This document shows positions 22,457-32,359 of a stretch of DNA of 64,000 bases, piece after piece (the stretch's first letter is position 1; each line of letters opens with the position of its first letter). The notes below the pieces were generated by a model. It made no database searches. It was not told the origin of the DNA and worked only from the letters and a program-made list of their open reading frames with translations. The position numbers and the translations under genes were made by a program. The DNA comes from Paguma larvata. Its lineage: Eukaryota; Chordata; Mammalia; Carnivora; Viverridae. The stretch covers positions 10,001 through 74,000 of the forward strand of contig JAINVK010000941.1 in the NCBI GenBank assembly GCA_030068075.1, in the 5' to 3' direction.

Positions 22457-22536
22457 TTAATTCACTTATGTGGAAATAAACAAGATGTATTTAACAAAAA
22501 GTAGACAGATACAAACCTGCACTTTAAAGTGGGCTG

Positions 22537-22728
22537 GGGGCGCCTGGGTAGCTCAGTCAGTTGAACATGCAATTCCTGATTTCAGCTCAGGTCATGATCC
22601 CAGGGTCATCGGATCAAGCCCCGCATGGGGCTTTGCACTGAGTTTGAAGCCTGCTTAGGATTCTCTCTCCTCTGCCTCTCTTCCCCCACTCGCGTTCTGT
22701 CTCTCTAAAATAAAATGGAAAAAAAAAA
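22537..22728 (+). mobile_element. CAN-SINE, sense
   Basis: Head GGGGCGCCTGGGTAGCTCAG, B box GTCATCGGATCAAGCCCCGC, short body and an A9 tail. Confidence 0.93.
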
Positions 22729-23019
22729 TCAGTGAGTTGAAAAGAGATTTTGTGTGCAGAATTTCCTTTCTGGGAAAGGAAGGGAGGGACTTTAAAAATG
22801 CAAAAATTTAGGGAGACAGCTTCTAAACATAGGACGGTCGTTTTGGTTCGCACTGCTGGAATCGGTCTGCATAATTGGACTCTCAAGCTCTTGCTGCTTC
22901 TGCGCAGACTCGGAAGACACGAGAAGCGCCATTTGGATTCGGCCTCTCCTGCTTGGAAAAATGATACCGTGCCGTGGCATGGCCTACAGAGCGCCTTCCC
23001 AGCTGATCTGCTTCGCCAT
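22729..23019. other. Unique sequence
   Basis: A 194-codon minus frame (22614-23198) crosses this stretch but its end lies in SINE sequence. I see no recognisable domain. Confidence 0.5.
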
Positions 23020-23165
23020 ACGACCCTTATATAATTCCCGTTGCCCAGATGAGGACTCGAAGGTTCGGCGAGCGCCAGAGGGGTCCCACAGCTGGTCGCG
23101 GGTAGGTAGAGCTGACCGCTGTCTCTATGAAGACCAGACCTGCTTCTTCTTCGAAGTTGTACCTG
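23020..23165 (-). mobile_element. MIR fragment, antisense, CpG-rich
   Basis: TTCCCGTTGCCCAGATGAGGA, GGTCCCACAGCTGGTCGCGGG and GGTAGAGCTGA follow the reversed MIR core. It carries more CpG than is usual for so old a repeat. Confidence 0.6.
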
Positions 23166-25931
23166 GAAGATGCCAGTCTCTATTGCTCTAAGTAGCAAAA
23201 TCCTTTACCTCTGACTCTCGCCTGCTGCCTGGCTGGCAAGGGCCAGCCCATGGCATTGCTACGTGGCTGTGAACTGTGTGTGTTTTAGGACTTCCAAGTG
23301 CCAGAAGCCCAGAAGAATGTCTTGGTGAGATGGAGCGTTGCTCCTCCCTACCGGATTTGCTAAGCAAAGGAGAGGAGATGGGAGCGTCGGAAGCGACACA
23401 GCCGTTGAACCATATAGCTAGGACGCCTGCTCCCTATGTGTTCCCTCGGCATTGTGGGAAGGAAACTCCCCTTTCAGCCCTGAGCACGAGAAAATGCACA
23501 TGTCGGGAATGGCAAAATGGCGGGGAAAATTCTGCCTTTTCATCCAACGGGATGTTTGGAGGCGAGTGATCAGAGTCTGCTTTGTTCTCCCCCCTCCCAC
23601 CCCCCATCCCCCCCCACCCCAGTCCCTTGGCTGATTTCATAAAGGAAAAGAGGGAGGAGAAAAGTCTGTCCGGATCGTTCAAATGAAAAACACGCCCACG
23701 CTGACAGAAATAGACTGTTTTCTATTAAGGAATCTGGTCATGGTAACAATTATATTTTTGAATTTATCCTCGTGTTTATAAAACGATACTCAAGGAAAGA
23801 TTACGAGAGGAGGTTTCGTGAGCGAATTCCTTCAGCCCGGTTCTCCTCGGGAAGGTGCCAATGAGCAGCAGCCGCCCTACCGCTGATGATTTTTCCCGTT
23901 GAACTTCGACAGGGAGATTTTTACGATGGCTGCAAATCGAAGGTGAGGCGCACCCCCTGTTTTCCAATTTGTGACATTCGTGTTTTCTATTTATCAAGTT
24001 CTCCATGCCACCTAGTGTTTATCTGAAGAAATACCAGATTCTTAGGAAGTCCCCCCAGTCCTGTGCAAGACCTCACATGCACGCTGCGGCTCAGTTACAC
24101 ACACGTCGGTAGACATGCTATCCAGGACATCCCAATGGGATGAAACATTTACAGTAATCTTCCTGACTTCGCAATTCAACATTAATAAAATGACTACTTT
24201 CTTCTCCCTAAAGAAAACTTTGATTTTTTTTTTCCTATAGGAGATACTGACATCAAAGAATCCTCGGATGGTCACGGTGGAAGAGACTTTCTAGACCTTT
24301 AGTCTATGCCCAACCCACTGTTGTGCCAGAAAACCCTTGTCTGCAATACAGTGTCAAACAATAACGTCTCTGGAACTTTAACTTTGCTCTTTCTTTTCTT
24401 TTCTTTTAAAGCATCTAAGCTGCATGGCAAGAAACCCAGGAGGGGCCCCCAAAGCGTTCAGAATCTCTGTGTTTGCCTCTGTATGTGCAGAGAAAACGAG
24501 CACCAGGAAACAGTGGGCAGAGAAAGGCCAAGGAACAAAGGGCAGACACTGGCCCGGCAGAATCCGGGTCTGGTGGCTCACAGAGCTCTAGCTGGAAGGG
24601 CTTGATCGAGCTTCTCCTCCTCCTTCCTATCCCCGTCCCAAGCCAATAAACTCTAACAAACAATGCCCATGATGTTGGCAACAGCAAAGCCGTCCTTTTC
24701 AAAATCTGTGTTCTATCATTTGCCTTCGGTGATTACCCGGGCCTTCGGAATGCTGCCAAAAGCCGAGTGAGGACTGGAGGGGCGTGGGGGTGGGACACAG
24801 AGCTATAGGAACAAGACCAGGTTTCCAAAGGGGCCCTGGCAGTTCACGTGGGCACACTCAGCCTGGTCACCTCGTGGGCCCTGATTTTTTTCTTGGAGGG
24901 GTTTTCTTGGAAATATGCTCGCCACCTCTTTAGGGCTGAAGTCTCGTAAAGTGCAGTACTGTCCCTGCCATCCTTTGGCAAACTTAGTCATACTTGTCGC
25001 TTCTCCCAGGGGCCCGCTAGGCCACAGCTTGCTGGTAGGGTCAGGGCTTGGAAAGTCGGCCGGAGACGTAGAGTTGGCAACCTGGATTTACACATTTGGA
25101 GTCCGTAAAGCACACTCACTCTGGGCTAGGGAACATGAGGTGGATCTTAATTTGGTTTGGGGGTTTTTCCCCCTGTGTTTGCCGTCTGGGGCAGCCTACA
25201 GATCTTACTGCGACGGACAAAATCCCGTTAGCGTGACCTTATGGAAACCCACCTGCAGTGAGACAAGGAGCCGAGGGCCAGAGGTGTCTCCTTGCAAGGC
25301 CCTGGGTGGAGGATATGACCAGGAGGTGAGAGCTACGGTTGACAAATGCCACGGGCACCGGGGTCCTTGTCAGTTCTGCAGAGAAAAACCAACGTTCCTG
25401 TTGACCACACAACATATTCAGTGTCCTTAATTAGAAGTTTGTCACCATAACTTGGAGCCCTCGGTTCCTGCCTCGTCCTCCGTTTTGCTAGAGGCGCTAA
25501 AAACGGGAGGCTTCAGGCCAGCTAGAGGGGAAGAGGTGCTGGCAAAGTTTTGGGGAAAGCCAAAGAAAGAGAGAGGAGAGACGGATGAATGGCAGAAGGC
25601 ACCAGAAGTGGGGGGGGGTGCGGAGGAAGGACACACAGGCCCTCAGGGCAGTAGGTCAGACTGAGAGAACGCTCCGACGAAAGCCTCGGGGGCAGGCCCG
25701 GCCCAGGCAAGATGGGGAAGGGCGCCAGTGCGGGCCGGGCCTTCAGGCCGCACCCCCAGCCCCGTCTCCCCAGCCCAATCTGAAGAAAAGGTACATGAGT
25801 CTGCTCTTACGGTAAATATTTTCATTTCTCGGAGCCACGTCACCGCCGCCTCCGTCTCTCTCTTTCTCTCCTTGTGAATCTCTTTCTTGCCCTTCCTCCT
25901 GCTCGGTCATATCATTAGCGTGCCCCCCCAC
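23166..25931. other. Mostly unique sequence
   Basis: 2.8 kb without a recognisable repeat. Open frames up to 171 codons occur (24915-25430, +), but none has a domain, a signal peptide or convincing splice context that I can name. A C-rich run is at 23590-23625. The AT-rich stretch around 23700-23800 looks compositionally simple but not repetitive. Confidence 0.45.
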
Positions 25932-26330
25932 TTTGCCTTATTGGCCTTCACAGAACTGTGTTTTTCACACACTGAAGGCCTGCGGTGACCCAGCGTCGAT
26001 CAAGCCTATAGACGCCATTTTTCTAACAGCATCCGCTTACTTCGTGTTTCTGTGTCACAGTTTGGTAACTCCTGTAGCACTTCAAACTTTTTCATTATTA
26101 TTATATTTGTAACAGCCGTCGGCGGCAATCAGCGATCTTTGCTGTTACTATGGTAATTATTTTGGGGTGCCATGAACCGTGCCTGTATAGGTGGCAAACT
26201 TTATTGATCAATGTTGCATGTGTTCCGACGGCTCCACGGAGCAGTCATTCACGGGCCTCCTTCCCTCTCTTCGGGCCTCTCCGTTCCCTGACACGACAAT
26301 ATTGACGGTAAGCGAATTAATAACCCTGCA

Positions 26331-28262
26331 ATGGCCTCTAAGTGTTCAAGCGAAGGGGAGAGCCACGTGCCTCACACTTTAAATCAAAAGCTAGAAATGA
26401 TTCAGCTCAGTGAGGAAGAGATGTCCAAGGCTGAGATGGGCCTAAAGATAGACCTCTTGTACCAGACGGCCAAATAGGGAATGCAAAGGAAAAGTTCTTG
26501 AAGGAAATTTCAAGTGTTGCTCCAGTAAACCCATGATTGATAAGAAAGCAAAACAGCCCTATTGCTGATATGGAGAAAGTTTTAGTGGTCTAGGCTGCAG
26601 ATCAAACCAGCCACCACATTCTCTTCAGCCCAAGCCTAAACCAAAGCAAAGTCCCAACTCTCTTCAATTCCTTGAGAACTCAGGGAGGCAAGGAAGCTGT
26701 AGAAGAAAAGTTGGAAGCTAGCAGGGGTTGCCTCATGCGATTTAAGGAAAGTGGCCATCTCCATAACATAAAAGTGTAGGGGAAAGCAGCGAGTTATCCA
26801 GAAGATCCAGCTACACTCATTAATGAAGGAGGCTACGCTCTCCAGCGGATTGTCTACGTAGACAAAATAGCCTCGTTTTGGGAGAAGATGCCATCTAGGG
26901 CTTTCATAGCTACACGGGAGAAATCAATGCTTGGCTTCAAAGCTTCAAAGGACAGGCTGACTCTCTTGTCAGGGGTTCATACAGCCGGTGACTTTAAGTG
27001 GAAGCCAATGCTCATTTACCATTCCAAAAATCCTAGGGCCTTTCAGAATTATGCTAAATCTGCTCTGTCTGTGCTCTATAAACGGAACAAGAAAGCCTGG
27101 ATGACATCACATCTGTTTACAAACAACGTGGTTTGCTGAATACTTTAAGCCCACTCTTGAGAACTGCTACTCAGTTTCTTTCAAAATGTCGCTGCTCACT
27201 GACAATGCACCTGGTCATCCAAGAGCTCGGAAGGAGACAGACGGCGAGATTCATGTCGTCTTCCTGCTTGCTAACACAACAGCCACTCTGCAGCCCATGG
27301 GTCAAGGAGAAATTTCAACTCTTAAGTCTTATTTAAGAAATACATTTTGGGGGCGCCTGTGTGGCTCAATCAGTTGAGCATCCAACTCTCGATTTTGTCT
27401 GAGATCACGATCTCGGGGTTATGAGATCAAGCCCCACGTGGGGCTCTGCGCTGAGTGTGGAGCCTGCTTGAGATTCTCTCTCCCTCTCTCTTTGCCCCTC
27501 TCCCCTCCTTGTGTGCCCTCTCTCTCTCTTCCTAAAAAAAAAAAAAAAAAACATTTTGTAAAGCTATAGCTTCCATAGCTAGTGATTCCTCTGATGGATG
27601 CGGGCAGAGGAAATTGAAAACTTTCTGGAAAGGATTCGCCATTCTCGATGCCATTAAGAACATTTGTGATTCATGAGAAGAGGTCAAAATATCAACATTA
27701 AAAGTTTGGAAGAAACAGATTCCAACCCTCATGGATGCCTTTGAGAGGTTCGAAACTTCAGCAGAGGAAGTCACTACGGATGTGGTTGAAACAGCAAGGG
27801 AACCAGAATTAGAAATGGAACCTGAAGATGGGACTGAACTGCACCGATTTCAGATAAAACTTTAACAGACGAGGAGTTGCTTCTTATGGATGAACAAAGA
27901 AAGTGGTTTTTTTGAGCTGGAACCTACTCCTGGTGGAGATGTGGTGACGATTGTCGAAATGACAATGAAGGATTTAGAATATTATATAAATTTAGTTGAT
28001 AAGACAGCAGCAGGGTTTGAGAGGGTGGACTCCAATTCTGAAAGTTCTACTGCGGGTAAAATGCTATCAGCCAGCATTGCAAACTACAGAGAAATCATTT
28101 GTGAAAGGAGGAGTCACTGATGCAGCAAACTTCCTTGCTGTCTTGTTCTGAGAAACTGCCACGGCCACCCCAACCGTCAGCAACCAGCCTTCCGATCAGC
28201 CGGCAGCCATCAACCTTGAGTCAAGACCTTCCGCCAGCAAAAGGATTATGACCCGCTGGAAG
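26331..28262 (+). pseudogene. Broken Tigger transposase (CENP-B/pogo-like DDE superfamily)
   Basis: The start is ATGGCCTCTAAGTGTTCAAG at 26331, in the place expected for the transposase start. The N-terminal part should hold the CENP-B-type helix-turn-helix DNA-binding domain but is full of indels. In-frame pieces of the DDE domain survive: a VDK segment at about 26858-26866 (the first acidic position; the family usually has E after it), a 79-residue open run from 26888, and TDNAPGH around 27198-27218, the second conserved Asp. A later open piece at 27890-28120 covers the C-terminal region. At least three frameshifts or stops plus the SINE at 27350 rule out function. Relatives domesticated in mammals include CENPB, JRK and the TIGD genes. 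This one is not domesticated. Confidence 0.9.
27350..27550 (+). mobile_element. CAN-SINE inserted in the Tigger copy
   Basis: Head GGGGCGCCTGTGTGGCTCAA and A19-like tail, with ACATTTTG at 27342-27349 and 27551-27558 as the target duplication. The transposon was in place before the SINE. Confidence 0.95.
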
Positions 28263-28475
28263 CCCAGATGATGGTTAGCATTGCCTAGCAACAAATTATT
28301 TTAAATTAAGGTGCATACATTGTTATTTTAGACATAATGCTATTCGCATACTTAATAGACTACAGTATGGTGTAAACATAATTTTTATATGCACTCGGGA
28401 AACTGAAAAATTCATTCGACTCACTTTATTGTGATGGTCCGGAACTGAACTTGCATTATCTCCGAGGTATGCCTG

Positions 28476-28866
28476 GCCCCACATCCCTCCCCTTGGCCTC
28501 ACCTTTCCTGTGGCCACCATGCCTCAGACTGCAAGCCCTCCCCTGGAGAGAGCTTACTCTGGAGAGCGCAGGAGGCTTTGGCAGGACCCAATCTTTTGAG
28601 TTACAGTGTCATCGGTGGGGGGGTGGGGGGGTGGGGTCCGGGCCTCCCGCTTCAGCAGGAACAAGGTTTGCAGCTCCACAACCCAGGGCTTTTGGCACCC
28701 CTCCTCAAGTTCACAGTGGAGACTCCGTGGCTATATGGAATGCAGGTCCCACCGAAGGGCCCCCGCCATTGGCTGCTTACTCTGGACTAGTGACATCCAA
28801 ATAAAAAGCAGAATATTCCAAACTCTTATTCTTTTTTTTTTTTTTTTTTAAGAAAAAATTTACCAT
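28476..28866. other. Unique sequence with a poly-T run
   Basis: Nothing recognised except a G-rich run at 28613-28640 and poly-T at 28830-28849. Confidence 0.5.
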
Positions 28867-29022
28867 AGAGTCCCTGGGGGACTCAGTCAGTTCAGCGTCT
28901 GACTCTTGATTTCAGTTCAGGTCATGATCCAGGACTGCGGAATCGAGCCCCACATCGGGGTCCATGCTGAGCATAGATCCTACTTAGGATTCTTTCTCTC
29001 CCTCTGCCCCTCTCCCCAGCTT

Positions 29023-29059
<37 letters not shown>

Positions 29060-29068
29060 AAAAAAAGT
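28867..29068 (+). mobile_element. CAN-SINE, sense, diverged
   Basis: Head GAGTCCCTGGGGGACTCAGT, then the B-box region, (TC)n at about 29022-29054 and an A-rich tail. Confidence 0.88.
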
Positions 29069-29130
29069 TTTTAATTACTGCAATAAACAGATAAATAAAT
29101 AGATAGATAAATAAATAATTACTGCAAAGA

Positions 29131-29296
29131 GGGGCACCTGGGTGGCTCAGTTGGTTGAGCATTCAACTGCGGCTCAGGTCATGATCTCTCAGTTCGTGAG
29201 TTTGAGACCCATGTCAGGCTCTGTGCTGACAACTCAGAGTCTGGAGCCTGCTTTGGATTCTGTGTCTCTCATCTGTCTCTCCCCACTCGCATTCTG

Positions 29297-29334
<38 letters not shown>

Positions 29335-29349
29335 AACAATAAACATTAA
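29131..29349 (+). mobile_element. Felid CAN-SINE, sense
   Basis: Head GGGGCACCTGGGTGGCTCAG and a body ending in a long (TC)n and CAATAAACATTA. A second SINE is inserted into its tail. Confidence 0.93.
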
Positions 29350-29563
29350 GGGGCACCTGGGTGGCTCAGTCAGTTAAGCACCGACTTCAGCTCAGGTCAT
29401 GATCTCACGGTCTGCGAGTTTGAGCCCTGTGCTGACAGCTCAGAGCCTGGAGCCTGCTTCGGATTCTGTGTCTCCCTCTCTCTCTGCCCCTCCCCCATTT
29501 GTGCTCTGTCTCTGTCTCTCAAAAATAAATAAATGTCAAAAAATAAAAAATAAACATAAAAAA
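29350..29563 (+). mobile_element. Felid CAN-SINE, sense, in the tail of the previous one
   Basis: Head GGGGCACCTGGGTGGCTCAG directly after AAACATTA. It is followed by AAATAAACATAAA and then ATAATTACTGCAAAG, the outer target copy of the preceding SINE (first copy about 29115-29130). Confidence 0.93.
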
Positions 29564-30357
29564 TTATAATTACTGCAAAGATTAAAAACCAATTTCCCAA
29601 ACTTCCACACCCTGCACTTAACTTCTCTGGTCGGGATGAGAGATGTAGGCCCTTTTAATTTCTCTCTTCCATTGCACTGACAAAACAGTTTAATTTAATG
29701 TTACCAGAGATTCATCTGGAGTTCAGAGAACTAGATCCAACTCTGCAGCCATATCTTATTCCTACCAAACATTTGCACCATTGGGAACAACTTAGTCCCG
29801 AACTGGAAAAACTTGAGATCTCCCCAGCGTTCACCACCAGAGTCACTGACCTATTCTATGCGGTTCTGCCTGGAACGAAGCCTGGTTCTCTGGAATCAGG
29901 AACGAAGGAGAGGGGGCAATAAGATGAGAGGCTCCAGGATCCTACTGACTGCTAGCACAGTCCCTAAAGGGTAGAGAAACGCCATCGAAGAGGGCCCGGC
30001 TCCGTGGCACTGTTAAAGTGGCCTTCGAGCACTGTCTCCGGCTCGCTCCACGGGCGTGGGGCTGGGGGGGGGGGGCAGAGCACTGGGGGGAAGTCCTCGA
30101 TGGCTGCACTTTGCAACTGGGGAATAAAGCCCCCAGGCTTTGATCTTTCCTTCTTATCCCTTCATGTTTAATCTGAGGTTTCTAATTTCCTTCTTCTCTG
30201 CATATTTGACAAACCCGACTACTTCAGGATCTAACAAATCTTGTAAATAATGTCCTACGTTTCCTCCTCCGAACCCAAGCGGCTTGGACTTATTTGACCT
30301 CTGTGGTTTTCATGAAATTACCACGGGCCCCAGAGGACTATCTATGTTTTCGAAAGT
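29564..30357. other. Unique sequence
   Basis: No gene recognised. A G-rich run is at 30061-30075. Confidence 0.5.
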
Positions 30358-30490
30358 CATCTAATCATTGAATCTCATGCCGAAAGGAGCAGTTGAAATC
30401 ATCTAGTCCAGCCTCACCGTGTTATTGGTGAGGAAGCTGCTGTCCAGAGAGGCTGGGAGGTATGTGAAATGTCACAGGCTGAGAGCCAGG
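30358..30490 (-). mobile_element. MIR-like fragment, antisense
   Basis: ATCATCTAGTCCAGCCTCAC, then GGTGAGGAAGCTGCTGTCCAG and GAGAGCCAGGACTCCTAGCTC are in the order of a reversed MIR. Confidence 0.6.
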
Positions 30491-30530
30491 ACTCCTAGCT
30501 CCTGTATCACTGTTGTTTGTTTTTGTTTTT

Positions 30531-30629
30531 GTTTTTTTTAAGTAAGCTTTACCCCAACGTGGGGCTCAAACTCATGACCCTGAGATCAAGAGTCCGGTGC
30601 TCCACTGACTGAGCTAGCCAGGTGCCCCT
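30531..30629 (-). mobile_element. Short-type tRNA-derived SINE, antisense
   Basis: It reads from a poly-T tail and AAGTAAGCTTTACCCCAACG to GAGCTAGCCAGGTGCCCC in only about 100 bases. It is the same short form as at 5068, 49689 and 62021. Confidence 0.88.
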
Positions 30630-31138
30630 ATTTCAGGTTTTTGAGTGACACCATATTTCAAGTGGTTTTAATCCATGCCTGATTATGGGGGAATATGTTT
30701 AACAGGGCACAGTCATGCAATGAGCTTTCAGAGAAAATATCTATCTTCCATTTGGGATCCAAAGAGAAACGTCAGCATTCCCTGTCAGGTTCCTGATTCA
30801 TGAAAACCCAGCCAAACCCCCACGGGTGCTGTTCCACAAGACCTCAGCAAGTGAGAAGTTTCATCTCTGGCCCAAAGTTGCTACTGTCACAGGTCTAGGG
30901 GCTAAAGCCACGGGATATTCTCTGGGCTGGCCACTCAGTCCACAGCCACTTCCGTCTACACAGAGCCAAAACGCGACGGTGTCACTGAGAATGGTGCCTC
31001 TGGCTCTGCCATCAGCTGTCTCCGTAGCTCCCGGAGCTTTCCTGCTTCCCACTAGAGCTACTCCTCTCTGTGTCCCTCTCCGTGAGGGAGGAAATGGAGG
31101 CTTAACAGGGACTTTCTCACTCTTTGTCAGCCTTAGAT
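30630..31138. other. Unique sequence
   Basis: A 104-codon plus frame (30826-31140) and its minus shadow have no recognisable domain. Confidence 0.5.
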
Positions 31139-31396
31139 AAAAAGAGGGAGCTGGGGGCGCCTGGGTGGCTCAGTCGGTTGAGCGGCCGACTTCGGCTCGG
31201 GTCACGATCTCGCGGTCTGTGGGTTCGAGCCCCACATCAGGCTCTGTGCTGATGGCTCATCAGAGCCTGGAGCCTGCTTCGGATTCTGTGTCTCCCTCTC
31301 TCTCTGCCCTTCCCCTGCTCATGCTCTATCTCTATGTCTCTCAAAAATAAATAAACGTTAAAAAAAAATTAAAAAAAAAAAAAAAAGAGGGAGCTG
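31139..31396 (+). mobile_element. Felid CAN-SINE with perfect 15-bp target duplication
   Basis: The body is at 31154-31381, with flanks AAAAAGAGGGAGCTG at 31139-31153 and 31382-31396. The head and body are close to the family consensus, so it is likely one of the youngest copies here. Confidence 0.96.
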
Positions 31397-31929
31397 ACAC
31401 CATGATCTCCAGTGGTGGGCCTGTTCTGGGAAGGTCTGATGCCAACCGGCTCTTTCTTATTTTTTCCTGTACCCTTCAGTTCTTCCCTTTGTCTCAGTTT
31501 AACCTTTTCCGCAGGGACACGTCCTGTGATTGCCTATGCCAGGTGATGTGCAGGTGACTTTATCCGCGCTAAGCTGGAGGACCCTCGTCCCTTAAACCTT
31601 CCCCTTAGGAGAAGGCCATCTGCTTGCGAACTTCAAAGCTGGAAATTACCCAGTAGCAAAAATTCTGGTCTCCACAGTTGACTCGCATGGCTCCTTCTTG
31701 AGTTAGAAGAGCATCTAACCTTGGGGCATCTGGTCTTGCCCATCTCATGAGCGATCCTTGGCAGGCTGTTAACTCTCTATAGAGAGCTATAAGCTATACG
31801 GGGCTATATACATTATGGAATGATAAACATACGTTCCTTCAATACAAACCAACTTACTGCTATTTTTTCATTCTGTCGATATTTTATTTATGTATGCATT
31901 CATTCATTCATTCATTCAGCAAACATTAA
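31397..31929. other. Unique sequence with (ATTC)n
   Basis: A short (ATTC)5 tract is at about 31897-31918. Nothing else recognised. Confidence 0.5.
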
Positions 31930-32220
31930 CATGTCATGTGGATGGCTCCTTCCCTGACCAACCCAAGAACCTTTCAACATCCCCCCATGTCATCACGTGA
32001 CCCTTTTATTTTCAATCATAGCACTTACCATAATCAGAAATTAACCTACGAAGTGAGTTGCTGTCTTTCTCTTGCAAATAGACTGTAAACTCTCTGAGAG
32101 CAGAGGTATTGCTTGTCTTATTCACAGGTATATCTCAGCACCTATGTTTCCCCCACGGATACCTAGTGGTTAGCACAGTGTCTGAGACGTAGGAGACAAT
32201 TAAATAGCAATTGAAGACCA
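31930..32220 (+). mobile_element. L2 fragment
   Basis: CTCCTTCCCTGACCAACCCA, AGACTGTAAACTCTCTGAGAG, CAGAGGTATTGCTTGTCTTATTC and TAGCACAGTGTCTGAGACGTAGG follow the L2 3' region in sense orientation. Confidence 0.75.
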
Positions 32221-32359
32221 TGTAACCCCTTGAAAGAATGGGAAGGACTCAATATGTACCACCATGAAAAGCTCTCCAAACCAGACTGTTGCATGAAAAC
32301 AAAACAAAACAAAACAATACAAATCTGCCTGGTCTGATATCATTTAAACGTTACAAAAA
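32221..32359. other. Junction sequence with (AAAAC)n
   Basis: Contains AAACAAAACAAAACAAAAC at about 32297. Nothing else recognised. Confidence 0.5.

Larger units (their letters stand above)
25932..28475 (+). mobile_element. Tigger1-like DNA transposon (TcMar-Tigger), interrupted by a SINE
   Basis: About 2.3 kb, excluding the SINE, follows the Tigger1 type from near its 5' end (CCTTATTGGCCTTCACAGAA) to an intact right terminal repeat, CGAGGTATGCCTG, at 28463-28475. The matching left terminal repeat is decayed or missing. The coding part is described separately. Such elements moved by cut and paste into TA sites in early placental mammals and are long extinct. This copy is old but unusually complete in length. 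Confidence 0.95.

Noticed and set aside
22614..23198. 194-codon minus frame
   Set aside because: The C-terminal part is SINE and the N-terminal part is an antisense MIR. There is no coherent protein.
10771..31350. Repeated 60-70-codon frames starting MAQSVK/MAHLVK at many places
   Set aside because: They are the tRNA-like heads and bodies of the SINEs read in one frame, so the similarity is due to the repeat.
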